In this document: positions 25,172-36,400 of the stretch, piece by piece
Layout of the letters: each line of letters begins with the position of its first letter
Position numbering within the stretch: the first letter of the stretch is position 1
Source: Taenia hydatigena
Taxonomy: Eukaryota; Platyhelminthes; Cestoda; Cyclophyllidea; Taeniidae
Assembly (NCBI GenBank): GCA_036345935.2
Contig: JADWOT020000001.1
Span: forward strand, 15,988,828-16,052,827
Direction of reading: 5' to 3'
Length of the DNA: 64,000 bases
Notes under the pieces: model-generated
What the model was told of the DNA's origin: nothing
Seen by the model: the letters and a program-made list of their open reading frames with translations, nothing else
Database searches by the model: none
Position numbers and translations under genes: made by a program

Positions 25172-25340
25172 TCATAAAACAAAGTAGTGGAGACAGACGC
25201 CAATGGGTCGGTTCACTGTTGGAGAGTCAAAATCTTGTGCCAAAGTCACAGTTAAGGATGGTACCGCAAGAGTGTTATTTAGTACAGCAGTAAAGCTACA
25301 CCAAGTCTGAAGGCGATCAGAAAAATTTAAAAAAATGCAA
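25172..25340 (-). CDS. FN3-like module, membrane-proximal (partial)
   Basis: Minus strand, about 100 bp upstream of the transmembrane exon. The frame reads TWCSFTAVLNNTLAVP then SLTVTLAQDF, the pattern of FN3 strands F and G joined by a short turn, with a potential N-glycosylation site (NNT). Exon ends are uncertain: an acceptor-like CGCCTTCAG precedes the tryptophan, and no consensus donor of the phase needed by the transmembrane exon was found. FN3 assignment is inference from strand pattern and position. Confidence 0.35.
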
Positions 25341-25681
25341 CTTGGATTAGATGCGTTTTGGTAGACACCAAGGCCGTAAATATGTCTATTTTTGTGGAGT
25401 GCATTTAACGAAAACATATCTTCAAGTCCCTTCCCAACTTTATGCCTGTTCTCCCACACATTTCCACTGCGAAATCATTGCACTGCAATCAGAACAGAGG
25501 TCACACAGTGGATTCACACCGACTTCATGCTTAAACTGCGACGGCTAACATTGGCACTAGGGCTTGCATTTCGCACCCAACGTGATGCCACGCAATTTTA
25601 TTTCTATTATCACCATCCACAAAAGTGCAAGTGGACATTCACTAGACATGCTTTATGAGAAGCACATCAAGTGAGCATTTC

Positions 25682-25909
25682 TCATCTACTATAAGAGTAA
25701 CATTTCCACAAGCATGCAAACGAAGTCGATGTCGTCGGTCTCGCCATTGCATTTGGTTTTTTAAGGAATACAGAGTAAAGGACTGGCGCTCGTGCACTCG
25801 TCCATATTTTTGTCTTGCAGTGTTTTCCCTCAGATCCTGCGACATATGCAGCCAACGCGTCCATTGCATCTTTGGCACTCATTTCCTTCCCCACTACCGT
25901 GTGCGCCAA
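25682..25909 (-). pseudogene. FN3-like module c (degenerate)
   Basis: Minus strand. The core AAYVAGSEGKHCKTK followed by ARAPVLYSV matches the AYIAGSEEKNCKVK / SPFAVYC of module b at 27555-27909 position for position, so the two are homologous. The expected F strand (TDDIDFVCMLVE) appears in another frame, implying an indel. No consensus splice sites define the ends. It may be a decayed exon of the same surface-protein gene. Confidence 0.4.
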
Positions 25910-27554
25910 GCTCCTTATATGTTGCTACTCATTCCTATCAAAATTACTGCCGCTGTATTATGGTCTTGGCGTGTGCTACGACAAAACAGCACCGCTACTG
26001 GGACTGCATCTCATCTGACAGGCTTGTGATGGCAGGCACATCACTACATTTTGGCTCGTGTTAATTTCACATTTCCATTACAGGCGCAACATGGTCGAGT
26101 CAATCGTAGTCGCACACTTTCGCATGCATGTATTCTAACAGCCACTAATCTATTTTAAATAACCTCAGCCCCTACGCACAAACTTCACATTTATTCGTGT
26201 ACCTTCGCGCAAGTGAGCAGGCTCAAATATTTGCATCCTGTGAAACGAGTGCTTAGGGGCCGGCTCCCAACTGCTTAGATAATATTCCTTCACATTTCGC
26301 ATTTTGGATTCTACGCACCACGACCTTGCGTATCCATTTTTATGGAACAAGGCGCTGCTATTTCAAATCGTGTGCAACAGTGAATATGCAGTTCTTTCTT
26401 GCGATTCGTTCATAAAACAGGAATGCAATGGTCGTCCAGTTGTAAGCATAGCAAATTTGCATTAGCCAAGCAAAACGAACTGCCGGTTTCCTAACTAGAA
26501 TGAAGCGGTGAGGAAATGCAAAAAGAGCTTTCCTTTCTGGGTGCAGAATCGCCTAGGATATATTGCATAATCTCCTCTTACCTTTTGTTAATCCCCACTA
26601 CATTCTATTCTATTCTCCTCTACTTAAATTGTCCAGTCTCGGAAGTCTGACACCCACAACTCGCAATTCGAAATAAACCCAGGTCACTACTCGACAATGG
26701 TTGCGAGTCGTCACGCGTGGTTCATCGTTTAACCAAACCGATCAGTGCTTAGGCTTCAGCATTCCATCTTCATGTGCTCCCACTCATAAAAAGCTCCGCT
26801 CGTATCTATGCACCGATACGGTTCACCAATCCTCAATCTCGGGAAGGCAAGGTAGCATTTGATAAGCGCATTTTACTGATGGCAAAGATGTCATCAACTG
26901 CGTCACAGGTAGGCTAAATATGATGTTGTGGAATATATCCATATGATCGTGTGGCGTAAATGCTCCTCCAAAGAATATGAAAATCAGAAGTGGAAGAAGG
27001 GACAAAAGAAAGAATATTTGACAATGTTAAGGGAAACGCTAATAAAATTCTGGGAGTAGTATGAGGAGAAGTGGAATATTTGGACGGTAGTTGTGTAAAG
27101 ATTAGTGAGACGACGTGGAAGTAAAGAGAGATGATGGCAACAGCAGCTACATCGCTAAACACGGGGCAACGTTTGGTCACTTCTACATTGCAAATGAATT
27201 TAAGTGAAAGAAAATCTGTACACATCCATGGAGTTGGCAAGGCCGTTGGAAGTAACTAGACCACCACCACCAAAACCACCGCCATATCTACCCATTCCAA
27301 TGATTTTATATTTATGCTCCAACACAAACATCGGCATTACTCCTTCCAATGCACCTGCTGCACAGTGTAGAAAGTGAGGTCATGCGGACTTGTGCCAATT
27401 TCCAATTTCCGATTCTGCTGTAAACTTGTGCGTCTTACATGGACTGAGATCTGCGCCTTCTATCAAAGCGCCAGTGCCACTCAAATGATCCACTAACATT
27501 GCGTATTCACCAGATATGCTTTTTGCACAAGATTAACAAGTCAACATTTCTTAC

Positions 27555-27909
27555 CTTCCGTAAGAATAGTTGTGTTTCTGCAGTCAGCATCGCTGCAAGG
27601 AATTTTACCCGTTCCATCAATAAGGCCGAACCCAAGTGCCTAGTTGTTTGACGCGAGCTGAGCGCCTTTGATGGAGGACGACACAGCCATAGCGACATCC
27701 ACACCTAGGAGACAGCTTCGAGCACACACTTTGCAGGGAATGTTTGGCAATAGACCGCGAAAGGTGACTCTGTCTCAAATTTCACTTTGCAATTCTTCTC
27801 CTCCGATCCGGCAATGTAAGCAAATAGAAACTCCCCCAACCATCTAGTCTCCTCCATGATACCGTCACTGCAGTATGACCCATAGCAGTCACATTGATGA
27901 TGGTTGGAA
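27555..27909 (-). pseudogene. FN3 module b exon (frameshifted)
   Basis: A minus-strand exon flanked by a good acceptor (CATACCTTTTAG) and a GTAAGA donor, both in phase 1, the usual phase for extracellular modules. It begins with NVTAMGHTAVTVSWRRLDGW, a textbook FN3 A-B region with the conserved tryptophan. It then shifts frame to AYIAGSEEKNCKVK and shifts again to VDVAMAVSSSIKGAQ (strands F-G). The 355-nt length is not compatible with the two flanking phases, which confirms a net frameshift. A TAG lies at 27640-27642. This is either a pseudo-exon or assembly error. The final part (GTGKIPCSDADC) is cysteine-bearing. FN3 identity is well supported; a functional product is not. Confidence 0.55.
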
Positions 27910-28216
27910 CTAAAAGGTATGAAGTGTTTAGCAGTGAAAAACCTGGTGCCTGCTTGTTTCCTGTGAACTAATGTAGAAGTGACTCATCATGCCGTTGTAT
28001 GCACCAGACTCTAAGTGCCCTGCAAGATATTCCCGCCAACACTGTACATGCAATGTGCACTTACCCCTTACTCCTACAAAGCGCTACCCAAAGTCCAATC
28101 AGTGCTTGCTGCAGCAGAATGTGATGCAGTGACACTAAGTTGCTTTGGGACAATGGTCGAAGTCTCAGAACACTGCCATTCACAAACCACGATAAATGTG
28201 CAGTGGTCGACATCAC

Positions 28217-28436
28217 CTTATGTCGCTCCTCCAATAAATGGGCGCTGGATACTGCATTCCTTCCTTCATCCCTTCCAAGCAGTGTTCAGCATCTAATCGA
28301 CTAATCCGGCTCACAAATATCTCCAGCCTATGTCCACGAGTGGGAAATACACGTACATCTTCAGTCCAGATGGATTGGATGCTAGTCTCGCGAGGCAATT
28401 CAAATGACACCAGTGCACACAGACGACCACAGCATT
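28217..28436 (-). CDS. FN3-like module a (exon fragment)
   Basis: Minus-strand open segment between an acceptor-like ACGCGCAG and a GTGATG donor. The translation contains LVSFELPRETSIQSIW, then GHRLEIFVSRI, AEHC and YPAPIYW. It aligns with module b as strand B with its tryptophan, strand C, and the P-x-YW/YC segment. It starts in phase 1. A hydrophobic signal-like stretch (FPILLVVCTLLLTAG) lies just upstream in another frame and could mark a first exon, but no start is convincing. Confidence 0.4.
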
Positions 28437-29056
28437 CTGCGCGTTAGACCCTTTAAATTCACCAGCAGTGAGCAGTAGCGTACAAACTACAAGTAGAATG
28501 GGAAAGCGAGGCGAGGCATGCCAAATCACAATTGAAGAGGGCAAAACCAGGCCAACATGGGATGGACACATTACCATGAGGACGGATTTGTGCAAAATGT
28601 AATTTATGGTAGCCAAATAACTGTAGCCTGTTTAATTTACGTAAGCCACCGCTCACTATGCACCACACTCTCAGTATGCTTTAATCTATTTCCATCACCA
28701 GCAATGTGAATGCCATATGCCACAACGAATTCGCACATTACTCTTGCCTCAATATTCTGCAATCACCTTTGGATACCATCTGCAATTCACTCGACCCATT
28801 AATAATTCTTGTCATTTTCTCTGCCGAAGGCGGATGCCCACCTCGGAACAAATGCACATAGATTAGTCCGTCCTCTATTTTTAAATTAGATCCGCGTTAG
28901 TGTTCGCATGGCTAATTCACATTACTCACACCTACTCCTTTTCCATTTTAACAGGCGCTACGTTACCCTTCTGCAGCGCATACTGTTAGGAATAAGCGGT
29001 TGCGGCATGTAGCATCCTTGCAAAAGAAAAAATGTTAGAGCCGTCCAGTTGTGAGT

Positions 29057-29348
29057 GACGTTCAAGGCTATAGGCAAAGCCACGCTTGTCATGCCAAACG
29101 AATTGGCGATCTACTGGCATGGGTTAGGCGGTGCCGTAAAGCAGCTCAAATATTTAGTTGTGGGCGCTGAGTCATTTGCGATGCATTCTATTCCTTCCAC
29201 GTATAAGCTATTCGCCTCAACTCCACTTTACTCCATTATGTCCTCGTCCACTTGGCATTGTCTAAGTCCCAGATGTCTGACACGCGCAAAACGCAAAGAC
29301 GCAGAGATCCAATTTATTAGGCCACCCTACCACAATTATAAGACTTGA
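29057..29348 (+). pseudogene. FN3-like module on the opposite strand
   Basis: The plus-strand frame after a phase-1 AG (TTGTGAG) reads TFKAIGKATLVM, LAIYWHGLGGA, KYLVVGAES and STPLYSI. This parallels the A-B-C strands and the P-L-Y segment of modules a to c, but on the other strand. The F-strand-like remainder is in another frame and interrupted. It is probably a separate decayed copy of the same FN3 family. Confidence 0.35.
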
Positions 29349-30183
29349 CATATGTTTCTTTGACCTACTAACCTAGTTAGTGTTCAGTGTTTAGTCGACT
29401 ACTTACACTGGTGAAAACGTTGCCTAGGATTATGCTTGTAAACGGCAGTTGTAGACAGCATTTCTTACAATAAACAGAGGCGTACCTATTCAAAGCATCG
29501 TGTGCTCTCGCTCTCTGTGGATCCATTTACAAAAGCAAATGCTGTTAGCGTTTGTAATGCAATGATTGGATCACGATGGCACAAACCCAGTAGGCTTGTT
29601 GCACGAATGTGTCTGCAAAGTAGAAGGCGAATAATGTATTCATGTGAATGACCTTGGGCAAGTTTCTTATTGGCCTTGTTTAATTTTAGAACTAGTCTTA
29701 TGCAAATATTTTGAACTAAAATATGACACATTGTCCCCAGCTTGCGGGATAGAATAGGAATTATAAGGAGTGATTTTTAAATGAATGGAGAAAGCAACAA
29801 AATGCTGCATCCAGTAATCTAACCAGACGATTCCGCCTTTCAAATTGTGTTGGTGTTAAGATGTCCCCATTTCCTACTGAATATATAACGATAGCGCTTC
29901 CATTAGTACGCGAAGTATGCTGACAGGTTAGCCGATCTACTGCGTTTAGTTAAGTGTCTTCCACTTAGAGGAGAAATGGAAGCCAAAAAGACATATGCTT
30001 CTGAATGATCATACTACTTCAACGTTTTCAACACTCTTTACAAAAGTGCAAAAATCTGCGGCAATGTTTCACGGCCCTCACGACACTCGACATGGGATTT
30101 GCTGTAGTGGGGCTTTGCAAAGCTTGGGTGTGCTTGCATCCGTTGCTGCCAAAAGTAGAGCCAACGAAATGTCTGCTTACGCC

Positions 30184-30435
30184 TCAGTCATCCCAAAGCT
30201 CATTTGCACCCACCCTGCCAACTATTCCACTTATTGGGATGGAGATTTCGATTATGCTAACCGTCTGCCAACATGTTGCGGGATCGCCACCTCTGGTGGG
30301 CACGGCTTTCAATGCCACATCAATACGAAACCGCTTGAGCGGCAACGTAATTTGTTTTGTGAAGCGTTCGGGTTGAGGAGGATACGAATCCCAAATGCGT
30401 AAAACAATATATTTAATCTTGGTCTTCCCTATCAT
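30184..30435 (-). CDS. FN3-like module z (partial)
   Basis: A minus-strand frame with IKYIVLRIWD (strand C), FTKQITLPLKRF (strand E), RIDVALKAVPTRGG (strand F and turn) and TVSIIEISIP (strand G) gives a good C-to-G FN3 pattern. The A-B region would be in an upstream exon that I could not place. It is on the same strand as modules a, b, c and the transmembrane exon, so it could be the N-terminal-most recognisable part of that gene. Long frames on the opposite strand overlap it, so coding direction is not certain. Confidence 0.35.
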   Translation of the reverse strand: MIGKTKIKYIVLRIWDSYPPQPERFTKQITLPLKRFRIDVALKAVPTRGGDPATCWQTVSIIEISIPISGIVGRVGANELWDD

Positions 30436-33400
30436 TGCACATTATTAATAACTTGAAGTCCTCGTCTTAAAGTTGAGCTCATTTTATAGGCTGCAGGCGA
30501 GTGAATGGCACAACCAAATGCTGCTATTTGCGATTGTGCATTTAACAAAGAGTTGGTTTTGGGTTAAATGCGCAAGAAATCGCCACCTCATATCAAATAC
30601 CATTGGTTGATGATCAAAAGCAAGATAAAGAGGGGGCAAAGTAGCATTTGGATGGCTTATTTGTCAACTGATTTCCAAGGGCAGCTAGGAGATATTCCAT
30701 TCATAACTACAGACAACGAATGTTTTTTTTTATTTTCTTAGGCCCTTCGTGAATTGCTTTTATAAATTAACCTCCTTCTACGAAGTTATTAGTGTTACAT
30801 ACTTAAATGGGTCACCTAGACCGGGCTGCGTGAGTTTGCATCGTGGCACAAAGAAGGTTGCTGAGGGAACTCCGTGTGCGTAGGTGGCATACCTAATTAT
30901 CAAGCTCTCCCGCGCAGTCAGTGCACGCGGTGATGGTCGCATTATCTAGGGCGCAGAAATCTTGCATTCATTTTACTCCTCCTCTTCGCCGCGCTTCCTC
31001 CAAATAACAAATTGGAGGGCACATCAAATAAATTTACTTGTCCGAGGTGTTTTGCAATATGAGATGGATAGATGCTGCCATTTATATGAGGCATAACAGC
31101 ATCCTTAACACCACCTCTTTAACGCTCTTGTGGAGAGCCGATATTGAATAAAGGACTGGTAATGCCGCGTTCTGATGTTAAACGCCCACCTCCGTAGTCA
31201 AAAGCACTCGTTCAACGTCAATAATAACGCAAATAAATTAAGAAGACTCAACACACTTGCACATAACTGCCATTTTGGTTGACATTGTAGTGGCTCTTAT
31301 GCCGCACTCTATAAAGGATTTTGTTAGTTCTCTAGCTTAATCTGTTTCAACTCCACTTGTAATATTTGTCGACCACGTTAGCCCTCAGTTTACAGAAAAT
31401 GGTCGTAGTGTTAACTAGTAGGGCATTATGCACACACGTATGCATAAAGTTACCAAAAGACTCACTACTGCCGGAACCGATGAGAGCGGTGCAACTCTAA
31501 GCCAGTGAACTTTAAATGTCAGCCAAAGTGCTTGAACACGGCTGCTACTACTACTGGTTGTGGTGTGGGTGGCTGTCCTGGCCCAGGTGAAAGACAAACA
31601 ATTACAACGCCCTTCGCCAGGATTGCGTCTAAAGGTCACAACTTCAGACTGCATGGGGGAAAGAGGCAGGTTGGTAGATCCTGGCTCATTAAACACCCAG
31701 AGACCAGTGAAAAATAAAAGTGCCCATTTCAACACCAGTTAGCTCCCGCATTTTTCCGCAAAAGAAGCCAGTAGGACAAATAGTACCATAACAAATGAAG
31801 AACCACCCCATGCCCCCAACATCAATGCGAAATTAAGGTTCCATTTTGGTGAAAAGTGGGTGTGCAGTAGGTCAGGAGTCTCTTTTCCAAAAGTAGTGGT
31901 ACAATAATCACACAAATGCCATTAATGTCTCTCGAGGACTGGGTGGACAATTCGAGTGTCGCATCTCACTTCCTTAGGAATGGGCGGAGAGCCTAAAGAA
32001 AGGTGATAATTTGGGAAAGTCAATAGATATAATTCCAGAAAATCGTCTCAATCAGTAGCATTCATTTACCAAAGGCCTGTGGTTTTGAAACAGACACATC
32101 CAAAAACACAAAGAATTTCGGATTAAACAGCCAACCAGCCAACGTGTCAATAAAAGCAGTTGAGCTGCAGTGGCAAGTTGCCCAAGCAAATAACGGGATG
32201 GAGAATTAAGGTTTCAAAGCTCAAGTAAGTCATTGAAGTTAAATTGAATGCTCAAAATGAATTCGACGCACTTCTTGAACTGCCTTCCTTGAAAGCAAAT
32301 AAAATGCGGCAGTAGGCTGAAGAAGGTGAAGCGGAGGTGGGAAAGAATGTAGGATTGATGAATGAAGAACTGAAAGAGGACCCACGACATACTGGACTTG
32401 CATTCAGAAGATTATTTTAAAACCGCTCTTAATGAGATCAGGCAGATAGGAAGTAGGGAAGTGTTGGAAGAATGGGAAAGGGGACGATAGAATACTATAC
32501 CATAGACACTTTGTCTGCCTGCTGCCAGCTGATTGCTCTCTTAAACATAAACACCAGAGATGCATTTTGACAGCGATTGGGATGAATGGGAGGAAATTAG
32601 ACCTATTTCATAAAATGCCCAGCGTGGAAGACAAAAACTTGCCCGGATAGGAAAATTTAGCACAACAAAGGGGAAGACAAGTGGGTGAATGGACCGCTGA
32701 TGATCTAGTGGTCGTGCATACACCAATCTTACCAACAGAGAGATACCGCGACTAGGTTCCTGTGACATGATGTTGAGGTTAAAAATAACCTTCAAAAGAA
32801 GCAGTAATTACTTATGCTATGAAGTACATCGTAGTTGCGTTTATTGAAGCCTTCCCTAGGCGGCGCCGAAATACGATACTAAGAGTAGAGAGTGAGGAAA
32901 TAATGATTAAAGAGTGTTGAATTGAGGTGTACCAAAGTGCTCACCGACTTCTCGGAGGAGGTGAGGGACAAACGAAAATGTGCTCAAGGCTGAAGAATGC
33001 GCAAGCAAAAGTAATGTTGGCAAGAAATAGAAAGCGCTAAAATAATGCATTGCTGGTGTGGCGGAGCAGGATTTGACGAAAATAGGGGATGTAATAGTCT
33101 CCATGTGGGCAGAGGGGGATAGAAGAGAGGGACCAAATTTTTAGTATCAATTAGCACTGGAGAAGGAGTGAAGAGTGAATGAAAATGTACGCCAAGTGAA
33201 TTCGGGTTAATGACCATTGTTTAGTTGATTGATAGATGCACAGGTGTAAATGTGGCCGCCGACCTACATCGGCTGGTGGATGACTGTCTAGATGGATGCA
33301 AACGAGTCCCTTTATTGACTTTTCAACAAAATTCGTAAACAAATAAATAGCAAAGTAGGCAGTGCACCAAGATTCAAGTGCTTATTGGACTACAGTTGCT

Positions 33401-33440
33401 TCCTCGAATTGATACCCAGTAATAGCAGGAAGAAACTCAC
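30436..33440. other. No recognisable gene
   Basis: The terminal exon of the spermidine synthase gene is expected somewhere below 33441 on the minus strand, but it would encode only a few residues and could not be located. The remaining frames, including 31415-31742 on both strands, show no family likeness. Confidence 0.45.
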
Positions 33441-36400
33441 ATCCTCATAGCACTTGGGCAATGCAAAGGCAGCTTCATGCACTGCCTTGGTGTAGAATTT
33501 GCAGTCCGCCGGCGGCTCGCGAGACGCTTCGCTCAGATTGATGTTCTGCATTCACAAATCAGCGATAAATTTGCACCCAAACGCGTTCACTCTCAAGTCA
33601 GACAACAGGCAATAGCACGTTAGTCACTTACGTCATTTTTGCATGCGATAACATTGCCAGAGTGGCCAGAAGTGAAGGCTGGAACGATGTTGTAGGCATA
33701 AGCCACATTCGGGAATACATCCTTGCAGAAGCCTACCATTTTTTGAATAATGGGCAGATCCAGAAACAGACTTTAACCTGTGTGAAGCAAGTACGAGTCA
33801 CATATAGCAAGTCGTGATGTGGACTTAAGAGGTCTAGCTACAATTTCAAGACAACTAACAGGGATTTCAATGTTTCTGACACCAAAATATTGATCGGACA
33901 TGAATGCAAAAGCTTCCAGTTCGCCTTCTGGACGTCTGCATGAGAGAGCCTCTCCGGTACGGGGATTCAGGAGATCAAAGAAATGAGGGAAAACAAAATC
34001 GAATGGGACTTAAACTATAGCTTGAAGTGATACATAAAATTCGCACATGCGAAATCCCAAAGCCATTGAACCAATGACTCAGCAACTTTAGTTGGCATTG
34101 CAATTAGCTTGGATCTATTTAAAGATAACACAGCAGCGCAGGCTGACCTTTGAATATGCATACGAGTTCCTTTGTTTGTTAGATGTAGCCCCTTGCTCCA
34201 TTTGTACGCAAAAGTACCCCACCATCTAACAAATATCCTACGACCATCCTCCAAACAGAACAATTCGTCGCTCTGCCTATCCTGGTACCAAGCATGAGCT
34301 AACGCCGCATATTCGCACATTCTCGCCTCCATGAACAGTTATGCCGTGTTCAGCGGTACTGCAGAAGAATTCCTCTATTGTGCAACATCAAGACAGGCCT
34401 CTAAGTTTAGATGTTGCACGCATTGTCCAAAACTTAACAAAGATAGCTGTGCTGTATGCTGAAAGCCAACGTGAACGAACCCGGATTTACAGCCGACTGG
34501 ATTTAAACCGGTAATACTATCCAACCATCTTACCACCAAGTGGCTGAATGTTCCATCAGCGTAATATGTTGGGCCTAAAGTCTTCCGTAGATACAGGTAG
34601 ACATTCGTGAGTTTTGATTTTACGTTAGGTTTGACAGGAAACTTGGCCCCGCATCATTATCACTTGTCATATTTACTAGCGACGTCTAGATTGCTGCAGT
34701 GGACACATTACTCGAAAAGAAAACAGGTCCGTAGGCGACTTTTTAGGCAAATAAATTACCGGAGAGGGAAATATACCCCTCACTCAAATCATTGGCTAAA
34801 TACGTGACTATAAGCAATTTTAGCCTCATTTTCAAGCACTCAAAGAAATCTTAGCCGCATTTCTCCAAATTTCATGCCATTTAAGTGACCAGCAACTGCG
34901 TATAGTCAAATAGAAAGCTCCAGACGTAGATCAATCAAAATGAATGCCTTCGGCCGTCTACTGAAAGCAACAGACGTCCCTGTCTACTCTTTTCGTGCCA
35001 AATCAGAAAAACTTCTTCAAATTGTAAAAAACCAGCAATCAATTTCAAACTAGTCCACTTCAAAACCAAAAACAATTTTAAAATGACGACGGAGAAAGAT
35101 CTATGTATTTCCATTTCCTAACATGATAATTGGAGGCGGTCATAAACTCACCCTGATTACAAATGATTCCGTCATCCGTAAGCGCTTGACTCAGCAGTTG
35201 GAAGTATTCCTTGTTAAAGAGTGGAGTGGAAGAACCTGTTAGAAAACAAGAGCGATCGGTAAGTTTGCCTGATAACACGTTCTGCACAAGGATCTCTGAG
35301 ACCAGTTGATCGACTGAAACGTTTTACGGTAACGCCTATTTTCGCTGTGTATTCTCCAGTCCAAAATGTTTCACTTCACCAGTAATCAAGTTAATCATGG
35401 GACTGTGGCGTGTGACGTGTGATGACAGACTGTATCATCAAAATATCCAAGCATGAGACTTTGTGCGACAACATGTCACACCAACAACCAGCCTACTTCG
35501 CTTTCCCTCCTCGCCGAGTCTACCATCAACATTTCCAGTCTTCCGGCCTATCTAGGTCACTGTAGACAAGTGCTATTTATACACTTCTGTTGCATAAATT
35601 TACAACACTGGTTGACAAACACAACTTCCTCCTAGTTTCTAAACACCGTGACAGTTGGATCACTACACGAATTCTAAGATAGCCACTTACCTTCGAGGGC
35701 TGCAAAGCTTGTATTTGAGAGAGAAGAGAAGATGGTTTAGATTTAAAGAAGTGTTCTGCGTTAGACTTCATGAATAAAAATGAAGCAAAGAGTGGAGGGG
35801 AGTCACAATGCCAAGACCACATCACATTAACGCTCTACTCAGTAAAAACAGGTGGGAAAATTGTATTTAAGAGACACGCACAATGCAGGACCCGTTCCTA
35901 CCACTGTTTTGGCGCATTTGTGGTCCCATCGCCCAAGGTGTGAACGTGACTTGATCTCACTCTCAGAGTGCCTGAGGGTCGTAGTAATGCTTATCGAAAC
36001 GACTTAGGGGTCAATGCTGGTTGCCGCATGACAATGGGATCATGTCCTGGGTTAGTGGTCTCCAAATTGCAGAGCAAGCGCATATGAAGCTATAATCTGA
36101 CGCCCTTAGCGTTTCTGGAACAAAACATGTGCGGAGCATTGAGTGTTAAAGCTTGAGCTAAAGCTTGCCACCATTTTCACGTACAGCAAAAATGACGAAT
36201 CTGCTATGCAATACAAGGACAGATTGAAATGTAGCAACTCCAAAAATGCAGACATCCCATTCCACATCGAGTTTAAAATTAAGTGGTGTCAGAATTATAC
36301 CGATATTACCTCCTCCTTATACAGAGAAAGTGGTTTCGATGGATATGCCTACTGAATCCACGAAAAAAGTCAAGTTGGCGTGAGTAATGCCTCATTAACA

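Noticed and set aside
25655..26029. 124-codon plus-strand frame with cysteines (CDICSQRVHC)
   Set aside because: It overlaps minus-strand FN3-like module c, which aligns with module b; the plus frame has no such support.
29995..30402. 135-codon and 123-codon plus-strand frames
   Set aside because: Two plus-strand frames and one minus-strand frame are open together in a locally GC-rich patch. Only the minus-strand one shows an FN3-like strand pattern.
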